DNA of 64,000 bases from Microbacterium sp. Root180 (GTDB lineage: Bacteria > Actinomycetota > Actinomycetes > Actinomycetales > Microbacteriaceae): contig NZ_LMHS01000002.1 in assembly GCF_001428485.1 (NCBI RefSeq), forward strand, positions 196,415 to 260,414. Direction: 5' to 3'. Made by a program: the position numbers and the translations under genes. Below are positions 16,562 through 28,322 of the stretch, piece by piece. The stretch's first letter is position 1. Each line of letters opens with the position of its first letter. The notes below the pieces were generated by a model. The model made no database searches. It saw only the letters and a list, made by a program, of their open reading frames with translations, and was not told where the DNA came from.

Positions 16562-17335
16562 ATGGGTTACATCAAGTCCGCTGCGCTCGAGGAGACCGGC
16601 TACGTCGTCCTCGACCGCTACAACCAGGAGCTCGACCCCCAGGAGTGGCTCGACATCGAGTACAACGACTGGAAGTCGTCGGGCGATACGCGCTTCGCCC
16701 CGCTCGCGAGCGCATTCGGCGAGATCGAGTGCAACGGCTTCTGGAACCACAAGCCGCCGCGCACCGACAAGGACGGCGTCTGGATCGACTCGCAGGTCGA
16801 GAAGGCTCCGAACCTGACTCGTCGCGCGCAGGAGCCCGGCGCGAACGTCGGCCGCTGCCGCGTGATCGAGCTGCAGCCCACGCCCTACGGCGAGTGCCTC
16901 TACAACCTGCACCAGGACGACAACAACCGCCTGAACCCGGATGGAACCGGCTGGGTCGTGCGCGGATTCTTCAACCTCACCGACGATAAGGACAGCTTCT
17001 TCGTCCTGCGTGAGAACCGCACCGATCCCGAGGGCGAGGTGCGCATCGCGCTTCCCGCGGGCGCACAGCTCATCATCGACACGCAGCGACTGTGGCACGC
17101 CGCGACCCACGTCGGCACCGATCCCCGCTACTGCCTCATCACGTCGTGGACCTCAGGACCGGAGCTCGACGCCTACATCGCGAAGTACAACGGCGTGAAC
17201 CACACCGAGAGCGTCGCCGTCCCGCAGGACGTGCTCGAGGCGGGCTACGCCGAGCAGGCCCGCAAGGACGCCGCGCGCGCCGCATACTACGCAGCGAAGG
17301 GCCAGGCGGCGGTCAACGTCATGAGCGAAGCCTGA
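16562..17335 (+). CDS. Putative Fe(II)/2-oxoglutarate-type oxygenase
   Basis: A 257-residue soluble protein, family not firmly identified. An H-x-D pair occurs in YNLHQDDNNR (about residues 117-119), followed by a second His in RLWHAATHVGTDPRYCLITSW with an Arg ten residues later. That H-x-D...H...R layout in a beta-rich setting is what a double-stranded beta-helix iron oxygenase shows. The C-terminal 45 residues are helical and Ala-rich. ATG 16562 has GAAAGG 9 nt upstream. The IdeR-like box in front suggests control by iron. The substrate is unknown. Confidence 0.7.
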   Translation: MGYIKSAALEETGYVVLDRYNQELDPQEWLDIEYNDWKSSGDTRFAPLASAFGEIECNGFWNHKPPRTDKDGVWIDSQVEKAPNLTRRAQEPGANVGRCRVIELQPTPYGECLYNLHQDDNNRLNPDGTGWVVRGFFNLTDDKDSFFVLRENRTDPEGEVRIALPAGAQLIIDTQRLWHAATHVGTDPRYCLITSWTSGPELDAYIAKYNGVNHTESVAVPQDVLEAGYAEQARKDAARAAYYAAKGQAAVNVMSEA

Positions 17336-17349
17336 CCCTCGCATCCTTC

Positions 17350-17379
17350 GAACGCCCCGGTCTCTTGCCCGGGGCGTTC
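17350..17379 (+). terminator. Hairpin terminator after oxygenase-like gene
   Basis: An 11-bp stem (GAACGCCCCGG with CCGGGGCGTTC) and an 8-nt loop just after the stop codon. There is no U-tract beyond the stem, as is common in high-GC genomes. Confidence 0.7.
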
Positions 17380-17526
17380 GTCGTGGGACGGATGCTGCGA
17401 CAGGCCGAATCACACGCTTGTCATTCCGGGCCGGCGTGGGCGATAATGGCCGCAGCACAATCGAACATCCGCCAGAGCTTCGTGTCAGGTCGTTGGGGAA
17501 GACGCACCTGATGAAACGGAGAGATC

Positions 17527-18030
17527 ATGGCGACACCACAGGCGCGTGGAGTGATCTACATTCACTCTGCGCCACGAGCATTGTGCCCCCACCTCGAGTG
17601 GGCAGTCGGCCGCGCCCTGGGCAAGGCGGTCAGCTTCGACTGGGCTGACCAGCCTGTGCTGCACGGCGCCCGGCGCACCGAGCACTACTGGGAGGGTCCG
17701 GCCGGTACCGGCGCGGCGCTGGCGACCGCCATCCGCGGCTGGGAGCACCTGCGCTTCGAGGTGACCGAGGACCCGACGCCGCGCAGCGATGGCGGCCGGT
17801 GGCTGCACACGCCGGGGCTCGGCATCCACTACGCGCAGACCGACTCGGCGGGCAACGTCGTGATCGGCGAGGACCGCATCCGCTACGCGATGGAAGTCGC
17901 CGCCGGCAACATGATCGAGCTGCACCGCGAGCTGCAGGTCGCGCTGGGCGCCGCATGGGATGAGGAACTCGAGGCGTTCCGCCACGCGAGCGACGACGCG
18001 CCGGTCGTCTGGCTGCACAAGGTCGGCTGA
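17527..18030 (+). CDS. DUF3145 family protein
   Basis: A 167-residue protein matching the actinobacterial DUF3145 family (starts GVIYIHSAPRALCPHLEWA, ends PVVWLHKVG), at the usual length. It is soluble, with no signal peptide or membrane segment, and alternates strands and helices. No biochemical role is established for the family. ATG 17527 has GGAG 6 nt upstream. It converges on the fab cluster through a shared terminator. Confidence 0.88.
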   Translation: MATPQARGVIYIHSAPRALCPHLEWAVGRALGKAVSFDWADQPVLHGARRTEHYWEGPAGTGAALATAIRGWEHLRFEVTEDPTPRSDGGRWLHTPGLGIHYAQTDSAGNVVIGEDRIRYAMEVAAGNMIELHRELQVALGAAWDEELEAFRHASDDAPVVWLHKVG

Positions 18031-18128
18031 CGGCTCCGCACAGGCTCAGGCGGGCGAGGCGTCACTACCGAGGCTCGGAGGCAGACCAATCCCGGGCCGC
18101 GGGAACGCGAATCACCGCCTGACACGAC

Positions 18129-18158
18129 AGACGCCCCCGGAGTATCCGGGGGCGTCTT
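18129..18158. terminator. Bidirectional terminator between DUF3145 gene and fabF
   Basis: An 11-12 bp stem (18130-18140 with 18146-18156) and loop AGTAT, followed by TT, between convergent genes. Confidence 0.85.
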
Positions 18159-18176
18159 CGCGTCGGTAGGGGTGCG

Positions 18177-19415
18177 TCAGTACGACCGGATCGCGACGAC
18201 GGCGTTGTGGCCGCCGAAGCCGAACGAGTTGCTGATCGCGAGCTGCGGACCGTCGCCGAGCGGGACGACGTCGCCGGACACCTGGAGCGGGATCTCGGGG
18301 TCCTGCGTCGAGATGTTGATCGTCGGCGGAGCGACGCGGTCGCGAAGTGCGAGGATCGTGAAGATCGCCTCGAGGGCGCCCGTGCCGCCGAGAAGGTGAC
18401 CCGTGGCTCCCTTGGTCGCGGAGACGGGGATGTCGTGCACGCGTTCGCCGAAGACGCTGCGCAGCGCCTTGTACTCGGCGATGTCGCCGGTGGGCGTGGA
18501 GGTGGCGTGCGCGTTGATGTGCGTCACGTCGTCCGGGGTGGCGCCGGCCTGCTCGAGCGCCATCCGCACCGCGCGCGAAGCGCCGAGGCCATCCGGCTCG
18601 GGGGCGGTGATGTGGTACGAGTCGGCAGTCACGCCGCCACCGACGATCTCGGCGTAGATCCGGGCGCCGCGGGCCTTGGCATGCTCCTCCGTCTCGAGCA
18701 CGAGGCACGCCGCCCCTTCGCCCATGACGAAGCCGTCGCGGTCGACGCTGTACGGACGCGACGCGGTCTCGGGGGAGTCGTTGCGCTTGGACAGAGCCTG
18801 CATGGCGGCGAACGCGGCGAGCGTGAGACCGTGGATGACGGCCTCGGAGCCGCCCGCGATGATCACATCCGCCTGGCCGGCCCTGAGGGCCTCGAACCCG
18901 TTGATGAGGGACTCCGTGCTCGACGCGCACGCGGAGGCCACGGTGCGGGCGTAGCCGCGTGCGCCGAGGTGCATCGAGACCGCCGCGGCCGGGGCATTGG
19001 GCATCAGCATCGGAACGCTCATCGGCATGACGCGTCGCGGACCCTTGGTCTTGAGGACGTCCCAGGCCGCGAGTGTCGTCTGCAGCCCGCCGATGCCGGT
19101 CGCGAAGTCCACCGCGAACCGTTCGGGATCGACCTCCGGGCTCCCGGCATCCGCCCACGCCTCGAGAGCCGCGACGAGCGCGAACTGCGCGGACGGGTCC
19201 AGGCGGTTGGCGACCGGGCGATCCAGCACGGTGTCGGGCCGGACGAGCGCCTCAGCGGCGAACGTCACCGGGATCTGGTACTCCTCCACCCAGTCGTACT
19301 CGAGGGTGTGGGCGCCAGAGGCCCCTCCCAGGAGGGCCGCCCAGGTCTCGGGCGCGGTCCCGCCGAGCGGAGTGGACGCGCCGATGCCGGTGACGACGAT
19401 GCGGGGTGTACTCAT
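18177..19415 (-). CDS. fabF: 3-oxoacyl-ACP synthase II
   Basis: A 412-residue condensing enzyme that elongates acyl-ACP with malonyl-ACP in FAS-II. The Cys-His-His triad is visible: C163 in SACASSTES, His in NAHATSTPTGD and His in KGATGHLLGGTGALE. The glycine-rich C-terminal SFGFGGHN is also present. ATG 19415 was chosen as the start that opens with RIVVTGIG; upstream in-frame codons lack a Shine-Dalgarno. It is the last gene of the fasR-fabD-fabH-acpP-fabF run. Confidence 0.96.
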   Translation of the reverse strand: MSTPRIVVTGIGASTPLGGTAPETWAALLGGASGAHTLEYDWVEEYQIPVTFAAEALVRPDTVLDRPVANRLDPSAQFALVAALEAWADAGSPEVDPERFAVDFATGIGGLQTTLAAWDVLKTKGPRRVMPMSVPMLMPNAPAAAVSMHLGARGYARTVASACASSTESLINGFEALRAGQADVIIAGGSEAVIHGLTLAAFAAMQALSKRNDSPETASRPYSVDRDGFVMGEGAACLVLETEEHAKARGARIYAEIVGGGVTADSYHITAPEPDGLGASRAVRMALEQAGATPDDVTHINAHATSTPTGDIAEYKALRSVFGERVHDIPVSATKGATGHLLGGTGALEAIFTILALRDRVAPPTINISTQDPEIPLQVSGDVVPLGDGPQLAISNSFGFGGHNAVVAIRSY

Positions 19416-19473
19416 GGAGATCAAGGTCCTCGGGTGTTGACCGGTGGGGGCCGAAGCCCCCACCGGGATGGTC

Positions 19474-19722
19474 CTACGCCTGGTTCGACGCGATGTAGCT
19501 GACGGCGTCGCCGACGGTCTTGAGGTTCTTGACCTCGTCGTCGGGGATGGTGACGCCGAACTTCTCCTCGGCGTTCACGACGATCGTCATCATCGAGATC
19601 GAGTCGATGTCGAGGTCGTCCGTGAACGACTTCTCGAGGGCGACCTCGTCGGCAGAGATGCCCGTCTCGTCGGTGATGAGCTCGGCGAGCCCGGCAAGGA
19701 CCTCGTCGCTGCTGAATGCCAT
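19474..19722 (-). CDS. acpP: Acyl carrier protein
   Basis: An 82-residue acidic four-helix protein that carries growing acyl chains on 4'-phosphopantetheine. The attachment Ser is S41 in DLDIDSISMM. ATG 19722 has AGGAG 7 nt upstream. It lies between fabH and fabF with short gaps, consistent with one transcript. Confidence 0.96.
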   Translation of the reverse strand: MAFSSDEVLAGLAELITDETGISADEVALEKSFTDDLDIDSISMMTIVVNAEEKFGVTIPDDEVKNLKTVGDAVSYIASNQA

Positions 19723-19793
19723 GGTTTCTCCTGTTTCTCGGGGGTGCGGGACCGGGTGGTCCGGGTCAATTCTATGGTCGGGCTCGTCCTGGC

Positions 19794-20795
19794 TCAGGGG
19801 AGCACGACGACCTGCGCGCCGAACACCAGGCCCGCTCCGAAGCCGATCTGCAGGGCGAGCCCGCCGCTGAGCTCGGGGTGCTCCTCGAGCAGGCGGTGCG
19901 TCGCGAGCGGGATCGACGCGGCCGACGTGTTGCCGGTCGTCTCGATGTCGCGCCCGATGATGACGCTCTCGGGCAGGCCCAGCTGCTTGGCGAACTCGTC
20001 GATGATGCGCATATTCGCCTGGTGGGGCACGAACGCGGCGAGATCGGATGCTTCGACCCCCGCCGCCTCGAGCGCCTGGCGTGCGACCTTCACCATCTCC
20101 CACACCGCCCAGCGGAAGACCGTCGGGCCCTCCTGGCGGAGGGTGGGCCACGGCGCGAGACCGTCGCGGAAGTCCGTGAGCGTGTGGTTCATGCCCACAG
20201 CCTCGGCCTTCGAGCCGTCCGAGCCCCACACGGTCGGCCCGATGCCGGGCGTGTCGCTCGGACCGATCACCACGGCGCCCGCCCCGTCGCCGAGGAGGAA
20301 CGAGATGCTGCGGTCGGCGGGATCGACGATGTCGCTGAGCTTCTCGGTGCCGATCACCAGCGCGTAGTGCGCGGCGCCGGCCCGGATGAGGGCGTCGGCC
20401 TGAGCGACCCCGTACGCGAAGCCCGCACACGCGGCGTTGATGTCGTAGGCGGCGGCGGGATTGGACCCGACACGATCGGCGACGATCGCCGACACCGACG
20501 GGGTCTGCTTCGGGTTGCTGACCGTGGCCACGATGACCGCGTCGATCTTCGCGGCATCCACTCCCGATCGCTCGATCGCTTCGCGCGCGGCGTCCGAGGC
20601 GAGGTCGATCGCGTCGGTCTCGGCCACGGCCCGCGTCCGTGTGATGATGCCGGTGCGCTGACGGATCCACTCGTCGCTCGAGTCGATGGGGCCGACGAGG
20701 TCGTCGTTGGGCACGGCGATCTCGCCGCGGGCGGCGCCGTACGAGTAGATGCGCGTGTGGGCGGGGCCGGTGGGCTGGACGAGCGTGGGGGTCAT
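19794..20795 (-). CDS. fabH: 3-oxoacyl-ACP synthase III
   Basis: A 333-residue enzyme that starts FAS-II by condensing an acyl-CoA primer with malonyl-ACP. The triad is C123 (NAACAGF), His in VPHQANMRI and Asn in TTGNTSAAS. ATG 20795 has GGAG about 8 nt upstream. An ATG at 20813 that overlaps the fabD stop as ATGA would add six residues and is the alternative. In branched-chain-lipid actinobacteria the primer is often isobutyryl- or 2-methylbutyryl-CoA, which is inference here. Confidence 0.95.
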   Translation of the reverse strand: MTPTLVQPTGPAHTRIYSYGAARGEIAVPNDDLVGPIDSSDEWIRQRTGIITRTRAVAETDAIDLASDAAREAIERSGVDAAKIDAVIVATVSNPKQTPSVSAIVADRVGSNPAAAYDINAACAGFAYGVAQADALIRAGAAHYALVIGTEKLSDIVDPADRSISFLLGDGAGAVVIGPSDTPGIGPTVWGSDGSKAEAVGMNHTLTDFRDGLAPWPTLRQEGPTVFRWAVWEMVKVARQALEAAGVEASDLAAFVPHQANMRIIDEFAKQLGLPESVIIGRDIETTGNTSAASIPLATHRLLEEHPELSGGLALQIGFGAGLVFGAQVVVLP

Positions 20796-20809
20796 GCGGG
20801 ATTCTCCGG

Positions 20810-21724
20810 TCATGCGTCGGCGGAGCCGAGGAGGTCTGCGGCCGCCTGGAGGTCGTCGGGAGCCTTGACGGCGACGGCGGGGACGCCGCGCAGAGCCCGC
20901 TTCGCGAGCCCCGTGAGCGTACCCGCGGGTGATAGCTCAACGATGCCCGACACACCCGCGGAAGAGAAGGCCGCCATGCACAGATCCCAGCGGACCGGGG
21001 ATGCGACCTGATCGACGAGCAGCGTGACGAAGTCGCTCCCCGCGGTGACGGAAGAGCCGTCCCGGTTGGTCCACACCGTCACGCGAGGGTCGGATGCCGA
21101 CACCCGCCCCGCTGCCGAGCGCAGCGTCTCGACGGCCGGAGCCATGTAGCGGGTGTGGAAGGCGCCCGCCACCTGAAGCGGAATGACCCGCGTGCCGGCG
21201 GGCGGTTCCGCCGTCAGCTGCGCCAGTGCGTCGAGGGCTCCCGCGGCCACGAGCTGGCCTCCGCCGTTGTAGTTGGCGGGCGTGAGGCCGAGTTCTTCGA
21301 GCCGGGAGACGACGGATGCCTCCTCCCCGCCGATCACCGCGCTCATGCCGGTCTTCTCGGCAGCGGCGGCCTCGGCCATCGCCCGACCGCGGATGCCGAC
21401 GAGGCGCAGCGCGTCCTCTTCGCTCAGGATGCCGGAGGCCGCCGCTGCGGCGAACTCGCCGACCGAGTGGCCCGCCACGCCGTCGATCGCGTCACGGCTC
21501 TGCAGCGCGTTCCACGAGAGCAGGCTCGCCGCGACGATGAGCGGCTGAGCGACCTGCGTGTCGCGGATCCGGTCGGCATCCCACTCCGTGCCCGCGGCGA
21601 CCAGATCGACGCCCGACCATTCCGAGTACTGCGAAAGCCGGTCGGCTGCGCCGTCGAGGGCGAGCCAGGGGGAGAGGAAGCCGGGGGACTGCGAGCCCTG
21701 CCCGGGGAAGACGGCGATTCTCAC
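20810..21724 (-). CDS. fabD: Malonyl-CoA:ACP transacylase
   Basis: A 304-residue transacylase that loads malonate on ACP. The nucleophile elbow GHSVGE places the catalytic Ser at S87; the general-base His is in AGAFHTRYM, and the N-terminal FPGQGSQ is standard. GTG 21724 follows a CAGGAT hexamer and 6 nt. It is the first FAS-II gene after the fasR gene, and fabH follows with little or no gap. Confidence 0.95.
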   Translation of the reverse strand: MRIAVFPGQGSQSPGFLSPWLALDGAADRLSQYSEWSGVDLVAAGTEWDADRIRDTQVAQPLIVAASLLSWNALQSRDAIDGVAGHSVGEFAAAAASGILSEEDALRLVGIRGRAMAEAAAAEKTGMSAVIGGEEASVVSRLEELGLTPANYNGGGQLVAAGALDALAQLTAEPPAGTRVIPLQVAGAFHTRYMAPAVETLRSAAGRVSASDPRVTVWTNRDGSSVTAGSDFVTLLVDQVASPVRWDLCMAAFSSAGVSGIVELSPAGTLTGLAKRALRGVPAVAVKAPDDLQAAADLLGSADA

Positions 21725-21730
21725 TTGTCC

Positions 21731-21736
21731 ATCCTG
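21731..21736 (-). promoter_or_regulatory. -10 hexamer CAGGAT of fabD operon (leaderless)
   Basis: CAGGAT plus GGACAA then GTG 21724 on the minus strand. AGGA could instead serve as a Shine-Dalgarno. Confidence 0.4.
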
Positions 21737-21808
21737 CCAAGGATCAGGCGTGCGGTTCTGGCGATCCCGACACAAGAATCGCCGAACCCTTTGTGCGAGG
21801 TGTACAGA

Positions 21809-23026
21809 TCAGGGCGCGGAACGGCGTGTCTGCGGCGCACGTCGGCGTGCGGCATCCGTTCCGATGGACCCGAGGATCAGCGCGGTCTGCAGGATGAGCG
21901 CCTCGCGGGGGCCGGTGGCGTCCCACCCGATCACCTCGGACACGCGCTTGAGGCGGTACCGCACGGTGTTCGGGTGCACGAACAGCTCACGAGCCGTCGC
22001 CTCGAGCGACCGGCCGTTGTCGAGGTAGCTCCACAGCGTCGTCACCAGGTCGGCGCTGTGGGCCTGGAGGGGGCGGTAGATGCGCTCGACGAGGGTCAGC
22101 TTGGCGAGCGGGTCACCGGCGAGCGCGCGCTCGGGGAGCAGATCGTCGGCCTCGACCGGACGCGGGGCGTGGCGCCAGGCCCGCGCGACGGCGAACCCCG
22201 CGAGCGAGGCGCGGGCGCTCTGGCTGGCTTCGACGAGCGCCGGCACCGTCGGTCCGAGCACGAGGAAACCGGGGCCGAAGCCGGGCTCGAGGCGCTTGGC
22301 GATGTCGGTGAAGGGGAGATCGACGGGGAGGTCGTCGGGGCGCGTGGGCGGCTCGGCGCGACCCAGCACGAGCACGAGACGCGATCCCTGCACACCGATC
22401 AGCACGTCCACACCGAGCTTGCGCGCGGTGCGCCGCAGCTGGTCGATGTCGAACTGCGGGGGCGTCGTGCCCACGAGCACCGCGACCTCGCCGTGGCCGT
22501 GCCAGCCGAGGGCCGCGATGCGGCTCGGAAGCTCCTCGTCGGCCTCGCCGGTGAGGATCGAGTCGACGACGAGGGCCTCGAGGCGCGCATCCCACAGCCC
22601 GCGGGCCTCGGCCGCGCGTGCGTAGACGTCGGCGGCGGCGAACGCCACGTCGCGCGAGTAGAGCAGGATCGCCTCGCGCAGGTGCTCGCCCTTGCCCGCG
22701 ACGCGCTCCTCGGTGATCTCCACGGTGACCCTGATGAGCTGCAGGGTCTGCTGCAGGCTGACGCTGCGCAGCAGTTCGCGGGGCGCCACCGCGAAGATGT
22801 CGGCCGCGATCCATGGAGTGGAAGTGGGGTCCTCGTACCAGGAGATGAACGAGGTGATGCCCGCCTGTGCCACGAGTCCCACGGCCGAACGCCGAGCGGG
22901 CGGCATATCGGCGTACCAGGGGAGCGTGTCCTCCAGGCGCTGGATCGTGGCCGTCGCGAGGTCGCCCGAGATGCGCCGCAGCCAGGCGAGCGTCTCGGTC
23001 TTGTCCATCGAGGCGGGGGCGGGCAT
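21809..23026 (-). CDS. fasR: PucR-type regulator, FasR-like
   Basis: A 405-residue transcription factor with a GGDEF-like middle region and a C-terminal PucR helix-turn-helix (residues about 345-385, ATARELFVHPNTVRYRLKRV). Its position directly before fabD-fabH-acpP-fabF matches FasR of Streptomyces, which activates fatty-acid synthesis genes. It begins 8 nt after the aceE stop, so it can be cotranscribed with pyruvate dehydrogenase. ATG 23026 has a poor Shine-Dalgarno; ATG 23008 (residue 7) is an alternative. Confidence 0.88.
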   Translation of the reverse strand: MPAPASMDKTETLAWLRRISGDLATATIQRLEDTLPWYADMPPARRSAVGLVAQAGITSFISWYEDPTSTPWIAADIFAVAPRELLRSVSLQQTLQLIRVTVEITEERVAGKGEHLREAILLYSRDVAFAAADVYARAAEARGLWDARLEALVVDSILTGEADEELPSRIAALGWHGHGEVAVLVGTTPPQFDIDQLRRTARKLGVDVLIGVQGSRLVLVLGRAEPPTRPDDLPVDLPFTDIAKRLEPGFGPGFLVLGPTVPALVEASQSARASLAGFAVARAWRHAPRPVEADDLLPERALAGDPLAKLTLVERIYRPLQAHSADLVTTLWSYLDNGRSLEATARELFVHPNTVRYRLKRVSEVIGWDATGPREALILQTALILGSIGTDAARRRAPQTRRSAP

Positions 23027-23034
23027 CGCGCCGG

Positions 23035-25764
<2,730 letters not shown>

Positions 25765-25891
25765 AGATGACCTTTCGTCGTCTGGCAGATCGTGCCAGCT
25801 AATCGCTACCGAAGCGGTGCAGGCTTTGTTCGCCGTGCACAACGCGCCGTCTCTCAGCCTACCCAGTCCGAGGCGGCGCGGATGCACCTCC

Positions 25892-25897
25892 TAGACT
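25892..25897 (+). promoter_or_regulatory. -10 hexamer TAGACT of tRNA-Val
   Basis: TAGACT ends 9 nt before the mature 5' end of the tRNA. Confidence 0.5.
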
Positions 25898-25906
25898 GGG
25901 CGGCGA

Positions 25907-25979
25907 GGGCCTTTAGCTCAGCTGGTAGAGCGCCACGTTTACACCGTGGATGTCGTCGGTTCGATCCCGGCAGGGCCCA
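25907..25979 (+). tRNA. tRNA-Val (anticodon TAC)
   Basis: A 73-nt cloverleaf. Acceptor GGGCCTT pairs with AGGGCCC (one T-G); the anticodon stem CCACG/CGTGG carries loop TTTACAC with TAC at 25940-25942; the T-loop is TTCGATC and the discriminator A. CCA is not encoded. Confidence 0.95.
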
Positions 25980-25983
25980 CCGT

Positions 25984-27507
25984 TCAGGATCGCGGGTCGT
26001 CGTCGCTGTCGTCCCGCTGGTGCGACACGACATGGGGCAGGGCGAATTCCTCGTACCCCGGCTGGCCGATCCGCGAGTGCCGGCGCGAGTAGGCGAAGTA
26101 GATGACGAAGCCTGCCGCGAGCCAGACGAGGAAGCGCAGCCAGGTCTCCACGGACAGGTTCAGCATCAGGTAGATGCAGATCAGTGCGGAGAGGCCCGGC
26201 AGCCACGGACTCAGCGGCACGCGGAACGTTCGCTTGAGATCGGGGCGCTTGCGGCGCAGGACGATCACACCGACGGACACGAGGACGAACGCCGACAGCG
26301 TGCCGATGTTCACCATCTGCTCCAGGACGCCGATCGGCGTGAATCCGGCGGTGATCGCGACGATCACGGTCACGACGATCGAGATCACCCACGGGGTGCG
26401 GAAGCGGGGGTGCACCTTCGCGAGGCTCGCCGGGAGCAGAGCGTCGCGCGACATCGCGAAGATGATGCGCGTGGCTCCGATCAGCAGGGTCAGGACGACG
26501 GTCGTGAGACCGGCGACGGCACCTGCCGAGATGAGCGTGGCCATCCATGTCGCGCCGTGGAACACGAACGCCTGTGCGAGCGCCGCCGTGGGGTCGAGCT
26601 CCTGATAGGGGACCATCCCCGTCACGACGAAGGCGACGGCGCAGTAGAGCAGCGTGCAGATGACCAGCGAGGCGATGATGCCGATGGGCAGGTCGCGCTG
26701 CGGGTTCTTCGTCTCCTCGGCCGTGGTCGCCACGACGTCGAAGCCGATGTAGGCGAAGAACACCAGCGCTGCGCCGGCGAAGATTCCGCCCACGCCGAAC
26801 GCCGTCGGCTCGATGCCCGAGAGGAACTGGAGGAGCGGCTGTGTGAGTCCCGACGGGCTCTCGGCAGGCACGGCCGCAGGGACGAACGGCGACCAGTTCG
26901 CCGGGTTGACGAACAGCAGACCGGCGATGATCACGAAGAGGACGATGAACAGCTTCACCGCGACGAGCACCATGTTGACGCGCAGGGACTCCTTGATCCC
27001 GAAGGTCATCAGGCCGCCGAGCACGAGCACGAGGACGATCGCCATCACGTCGACGGTGCCGCCGTAGCCGATGGCGTCCGGGATCGGGGCGCCGAGCTGC
27101 TCCATGAGCGTCCCGAGGTAGGCGCTCCAGCCCTGGGCCACCACGCTCGCGCCGAGGAACATCTCGAGGATCAGGTCCCAGCCGATGATCCAGGCGAAGA
27201 GCTCACCCAGCGACGAGTACGAGAACGTGTACGCGGACCCGGCTACGGGGACGGTGGAGGCGAACTCCGCGTAGCAGAGCGCGGCGAGGGCGCACGCGAT
27301 GGCGGCGACCGCGAAGCTGATGACGATGGCGGGCCCGGCGACCTCGTGCGCGGCCTTGCCGGTGAGCGTGAAGATGCCCGCGCCGATGACGACGCCGATG
27401 CCGAAGACCGTCAGGTCGAGCGCGGTGAGCGATTTCTTCAGCCGGAACTCCGGCTCATCGGTGTCGGCGATCGACTGCTCGACGGACTTGGTGCGCAGAA
27501 CGCTCAT
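25984..27507 (-). CDS. APC-family cationic amino-acid permease
   Basis: A 507-residue membrane protein with about 12-13 helices. It begins after a 28-residue cytosolic tail with LDLTVFGIGVVIGAGIFTLTG, the unwound helix-1 substrate-binding glycine motif of APC transporters, and has YAEFASTVPVAGSAYTFSY in helix 3. It is closest in pattern to the CAT subfamily (YfnA-like) that takes up basic or branched amino acids; the specific substrate is not readable. ATG 27507 has an AGGCGA upstream. It diverges from the zinc-ribbon operon. Confidence 0.92.
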   Translation of the reverse strand: MSVLRTKSVEQSIADTDEPEFRLKKSLTALDLTVFGIGVVIGAGIFTLTGKAAHEVAGPAIVISFAVAAIACALAALCYAEFASTVPVAGSAYTFSYSSLGELFAWIIGWDLILEMFLGASVVAQGWSAYLGTLMEQLGAPIPDAIGYGGTVDVMAIVLVLVLGGLMTFGIKESLRVNMVLVAVKLFIVLFVIIAGLLFVNPANWSPFVPAAVPAESPSGLTQPLLQFLSGIEPTAFGVGGIFAGAALVFFAYIGFDVVATTAEETKNPQRDLPIGIIASLVICTLLYCAVAFVVTGMVPYQELDPTAALAQAFVFHGATWMATLISAGAVAGLTTVVLTLLIGATRIIFAMSRDALLPASLAKVHPRFRTPWVISIVVTVIVAITAGFTPIGVLEQMVNIGTLSAFVLVSVGVIVLRRKRPDLKRTFRVPLSPWLPGLSALICIYLMLNLSVETWLRFLVWLAAGFVIYFAYSRRHSRIGQPGYEEFALPHVVSHQRDDSDDDPRS

Positions 27508-27541
27508 TGTTCTCGCCTTCCTGCTGGGGGCCGGTCGTTGA

Positions 27542-27547
27542 ATGCTA
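27542..27547 (-). promoter_or_regulatory. -10 hexamer TAGCAT of the permease gene
   Basis: TAGCAT on the minus strand leaves a leader of about 28 nt that holds the Shine-Dalgarno. Confidence 0.4.
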
Positions 27548-27578
27548 GTCCCGCCGCGCAGGGCCGTCGATGCCCGGG

Positions 27579-27584
27579 TAGGTT
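27579..27584 (+). promoter_or_regulatory. -10 hexamer TAGGTT of zinc-ribbon operon (leaderless)
   Basis: TAGGTT plus GGTGTC then GTG 27591. Confidence 0.55.
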
Positions 27585-27590
27585 GGTGTC

Positions 27591-28322
27591 GTGAACGCCA
27601 GCCCCGCAGACCAGCTCCGCCTCGTCGAGGTCGCGGGCCTCGACGCCCGCATCCGCCAGACCGATCATGCTCGCAGGAATCCGCCGCAGGCCGGCCGGGT
27701 GCAGGAGCTGCTCGCGCAGCGCCAGACGCTGTCTCAGGAGCTCACCGCGCGGCTCGGAGCCCGTGACGACCTTCGCACCGAGCTGTCGCGCATCGAGTCC
27801 GATGTCGCGGTCGTCGACGCCCGCAGCGCCCGCGATGCCGAGCGCCTCGCGGCGTCGAGCAACTCCAAGGAGGCGCAGGGCCTCGAGAGCGAGCTCGCAT
27901 CCCTCGCGCGACGCAAGTCCGACCTCGAGGACGCCGAGCTCGAGGTCATGGAGCGCCTCGAGCAGGCCGACGCCGCGGTCGCCGCTCAGGAGGCGCTGAT
28001 CGCGGAGACGAACGCCCAGGGGGCCGAGCTGAGCGCCGAGGCCAAGCGCGTCGTCGCCGAGGCGACCGCCGCTTTCGACGCGGCGACCCGTGACCGTGCC
28101 GCCCTGGCCGCCTCGGTGCCCGCCGACCTCCTCGCCGCGTACGAGAAGCTCGCCGTTCGCAGCGCGGGCGCAGCGATCCTTCGCGCGCGCACGTGCGAGG
28201 GCTGCCACATGGTGCTGTCGGGCACCGACCTGAACGCGCTGCGCCGGGCGGCGGAGGACGACGTCGTGTACTGCCCGGAGTGCGGCAGCATCCTGGTCCG
28301 CACCTACGACTCGGGACTGTGA
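27591..28322 (+). CDS. Coiled-coil protein with C4 zinc ribbon (CT398/DUF164-like)
   Basis: A 243-residue protein. Residues 10-180 form long heptad-rich helices (a hairpin of coiled coils, E/A/R rich). The C-terminal zinc ribbon has CEGC and CPEC pairs (about residues 203-206 and 230-233). Homologues are widespread in actinobacteria next to RNase H and are thought to be nucleic-acid-binding, but no function is settled. The stop overlaps the next GTG by 4 bases (GTGA), so it is coupled to the RNase H gene. Confidence 0.88.
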   Translation: MNASPADQLRLVEVAGLDARIRQTDHARRNPPQAGRVQELLAQRQTLSQELTARLGARDDLRTELSRIESDVAVVDARSARDAERLAASSNSKEAQGLESELASLARRKSDLEDAELEVMERLEQADAAVAAQEALIAETNAQGAELSAEAKRVVAEATAAFDAATRDRAALAASVPADLLAAYEKLAVRSAGAAILRARTCEGCHMVLSGTDLNALRRAAEDDVVYCPECGSILVRTYDSGL

